This document shows positions 63,865-64,000 of a DNA stretch of 64,000 bases, one piece after another. Both the position numbers and the translations under genes were made by a program. The notes under the pieces are model-generated. The model saw only the letters and a program-made list of their open reading frames with translations. It had not been told where the DNA came from and did not search any database. The stretch lies in the NCBI GenBank assembly GCA_905213875.1, contig CAJMJN010000003.1:58949-122948 (forward strand), written 5' to 3'. Numbering within the stretch: position 1 is the first letter of the stretch; each line of letters begins with the position of its first letter. Source of the stretch: an uncultured Clostridium sp. Lineage in GTDB: Bacteria; Bacillota; Clostridia; TANB77; CAG-508.

Positions 63865-63924
63865 TTGAGTGTTAAATTCAACTGTGAAATCTCAAACGAT
63901 TACATGGTTAAATTTAACACTCAA
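63865..63924. terminator. Terminator-like hairpin after the HipA fragment
   Basis: TTGAGTGTTAAATT (63865-63878)/AATTTAACACTCAA (63911-63924), 14 bp perfect, then GTTTTTT. Confidence 0.8.
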
Positions 63925-63930
63925 GTTTTT

Positions 63931-63993
63931 TGAATTTCCATTGAACCTACCAAAAACGTTCTTCGAACCTTTTTGAAGGCTCCTTGGAAATTC
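63931..63993. repeat. Nested inverted repeats at the window edge
   Basis: GAATTTCCA (from 63932) pairs with TGGAAATTC (ending 63993), enclosing a second palindromic core GTTCTTCGAAC. Could be the end of an insertion sequence or a structured RNA that continues beyond the window. Confidence 0.4.
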
Positions 63994-64000
63994 CTTACTT

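Overview
This window comes from a very AT-rich, Gram-positive, endospore-forming anaerobe, most likely an uncultured gut Clostridia. The evidence is Firmicutes housekeeping order (dnaG-rpoD, rplM-rpsI, mraZ-rsmH-ftsL-PBP), sporulation genes (spoIIID, yabG, sipL, yunB, bofC-like), a four-subunit ferredoxin-linked 2-oxoacid oxidoreductase and clostridial ferredoxins. No tRNA, rRNA or CRISPR array was seen.

Layout. 1-9.7 kb: end of a clpC-type gene, pgsA, a BofC-like protein, comEC, an SH3/NlpC-P60 wall hydrolase, rplM-rpsI with a leader, then the leftward sporulation genes yunB, sipL, veg and yabG. 10.5-20.6 kb: a 9.8-kb mobilizable element (large serine recombinase, type III RNA-toxin system, regulators, unknown proteins, MobV relaxase and oriT-like DNA) sits inside spoIIID. 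20.8-33 kb: membrane and metabolic genes, a cysteine desulfurase, a patatin, a WG-repeat protein, a sortase with its substrate, and two unknown proteins. 33.3-34.9 kb: a complete ISLre2-type insertion sequence. 35-44.8 kb: two-component system, MscS channel, rpoD-dnaG, alarmone synthetase, proS, scpB. 45-48.5 kb: porCDAB. 48.5-52.5 kb: flippase-like protein, ferredoxin, ricT, holB, a REP-like palindrome, lepB. 52.6-63.2 kb: sensor kinase and the division/cell-wall cluster murG, ftsW/spoVE, mraY, murE, spoVD, ftsL, rsmH, mraZ. The window ends with a truncated HipA-like kinase gene.

Two observations stand out. (1) Four otherwise intact conserved genes (yunB, ftsW/spoVE, spoVD, rsmH) are each broken by one extra base. 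In every case the break is an in-frame CGG followed by A, exactly where the protein family has a conserved glycine (GGA) one base further on. By hand scan I found no other in-frame CGG codon in any gene of the window. So every in-frame CGG found here lies in a CGGA tetranucleotide that would have to be read as one glycine, that is, with a +1 shift. Three of the four genes are in the division/septal wall cluster. (2) spoIIID, the mother-cell sporulation regulator, is split by the mobilizable element at a 17-bp direct repeat. Removing the DNA between the repeats restores an exact 93-codon SpoIIID frame, as expected of a skin-like element that is excised during sporulation.
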